A stretch of DNA of 64,000 nucleotides from Semisulcospira habei (taxonomy: Eukaryota; Mollusca; Gastropoda; Semisulcospiridae): the NCBI GenBank assembly GCA_036245525.1, contig BTPG01000004.1:48013823-48077822 (forward strand). Direction: 5' to 3'. Positions within the stretch are counted from its first letter, which is position 1. Each line of letters begins with the position of its first letter. This document shows positions 63,635 through 64,000 of the stretch, in pieces. The notes below the pieces were generated by a model. That model did no database searches. It was not told the origin of the DNA and was given only the letters and a program-made list of their open reading frames with translations. Made by a program: the position numbers and the translations under genes.

Positions 63635-64000
63635 TGAAGTGCTTGACTGTCCGATAGGCGGTGGGCACATCAGAAGGGCTTGACACTGACTAACAGCAGG
63701 TACACCAGAAGAGCTTGATAGTTCCGGCTTGGTTGTCTGATAAACTGTAGGTACATAACGTCCTTGATAGTGACTGACTGTCAGATATACATCGATACAC
63801 CAGAAGTGCTTGCTAGAGCTTGATGTCAGATTGACAGCAAGTACATAGAAGTGCTTGATTGTCGGACAGACAGTAGGTGCATAAGATAGTGCTTGACTGT
63901 TCGATAGACATCAAGTACAGAAGAAGTGCTTGATAGAGCTGGATTGTCTGACAGACAGCAGGTACATCACTGAGATGTGCTTGATAGTGCTTGGCTGTCT
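63635..64000. repeat. Degenerate tandem array, about 55-60 bp unit, runs off the window
   Basis: 'agaagtgcttgatagtgctt'-like and 'gacagacagcaggtacat'-like blocks alternate six to seven times with many substitutions. The right end is not in the window. Confidence 0.85.

Overview
The window is eukaryotic, intergenic and very repeat-rich. I find no credible host protein-coding gene, no rRNA and no true tRNA. The organism is probably a lophotrochozoan, most likely a mollusc. That is an inference from the combination of CR1/L2-like and endonuclease-type LINEs, a tRNA-derived SINE, retroposon tails ending near 'gacgttaa', and abundant CT, GT and TAA microsatellites. It is not proven by any single-copy gene.

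The dominant content is short palindromic elements, roughly one per kilobase, most folding into near-perfect hairpins. Many end exactly at TTAA with termini of the form TTAACYC.../...GRGTTAA, the signature expected of piggyBac-type non-autonomous elements. I name the families: A (about 205-215 bp; inner stem around 'agattagcttggcgcc'), A'' (224 bp), B (214 bp), L (about 205 bp), C (about 215-222 bp; core stem 'catagatcctcatgagcccc'), D (60-92 bp; 'tcggtagcggttttagtcgc') and U. Further palindrome families lack TTAA: E ('cccagtaagcaaaag' ends, 'cgacgtcggcccgagg'), F ('ccctcgattcgctacc'), G (up to about 350-400 bp), I and J. The C core stem also occurs some twenty times without the TTAA termini.

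Retroelements: (1) a LINE family with an endonuclease fragment (17.4-18.4 kb, minus) and two 5'-truncated reverse-transcriptase copies (42.4-43.2 kb minus; 52.3-53.5 kb plus); (2) a CR1/L2-like LINE, broken by frameshifts and stops, at 59.99-62.5 kb, with a related minus-strand 3' fragment at 7.9-8.5 kb and tail fragments at 7.2-9.3 kb that run into long CT arrays; (3) retroposon S, four copies and one scrap; (4) a tRNA-derived SINE, two copies.

Layout: 0-4 kb MITEs and an 85-bp minisatellite; 4-9.3 kb hairpins, repeat P1 and the LINE-tail/CT cluster; 9.3-16 kb families A, A'', B, C, E, J, U; 17-20 kb LINE endonuclease and a tandem segmental duplication carrying S; 21-30 kb C-derived minisatellite, A/C/B/E/F elements and two GC-rich minisatellites; 30-40 kb E, B, D, C, repeats M1 and P2, and a 42-bp minisatellite; 40-49 kb nested insertions (S in M2, LINE in B, G in M3) and a 1-kb inverted-repeat element; 50-56 kb LINE copy 2 and S inside L; 57-64 kb a Harbinger-like element with an amplified terminus, K, the large LINE and a terminal tandem array.

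Several insertions can be dated relative to one another because filled and empty versions of the same repeat both occur here. The most unusual signal is that the inner hairpin stems are shared across families with different ends, and that variants in one arm are matched in the other.
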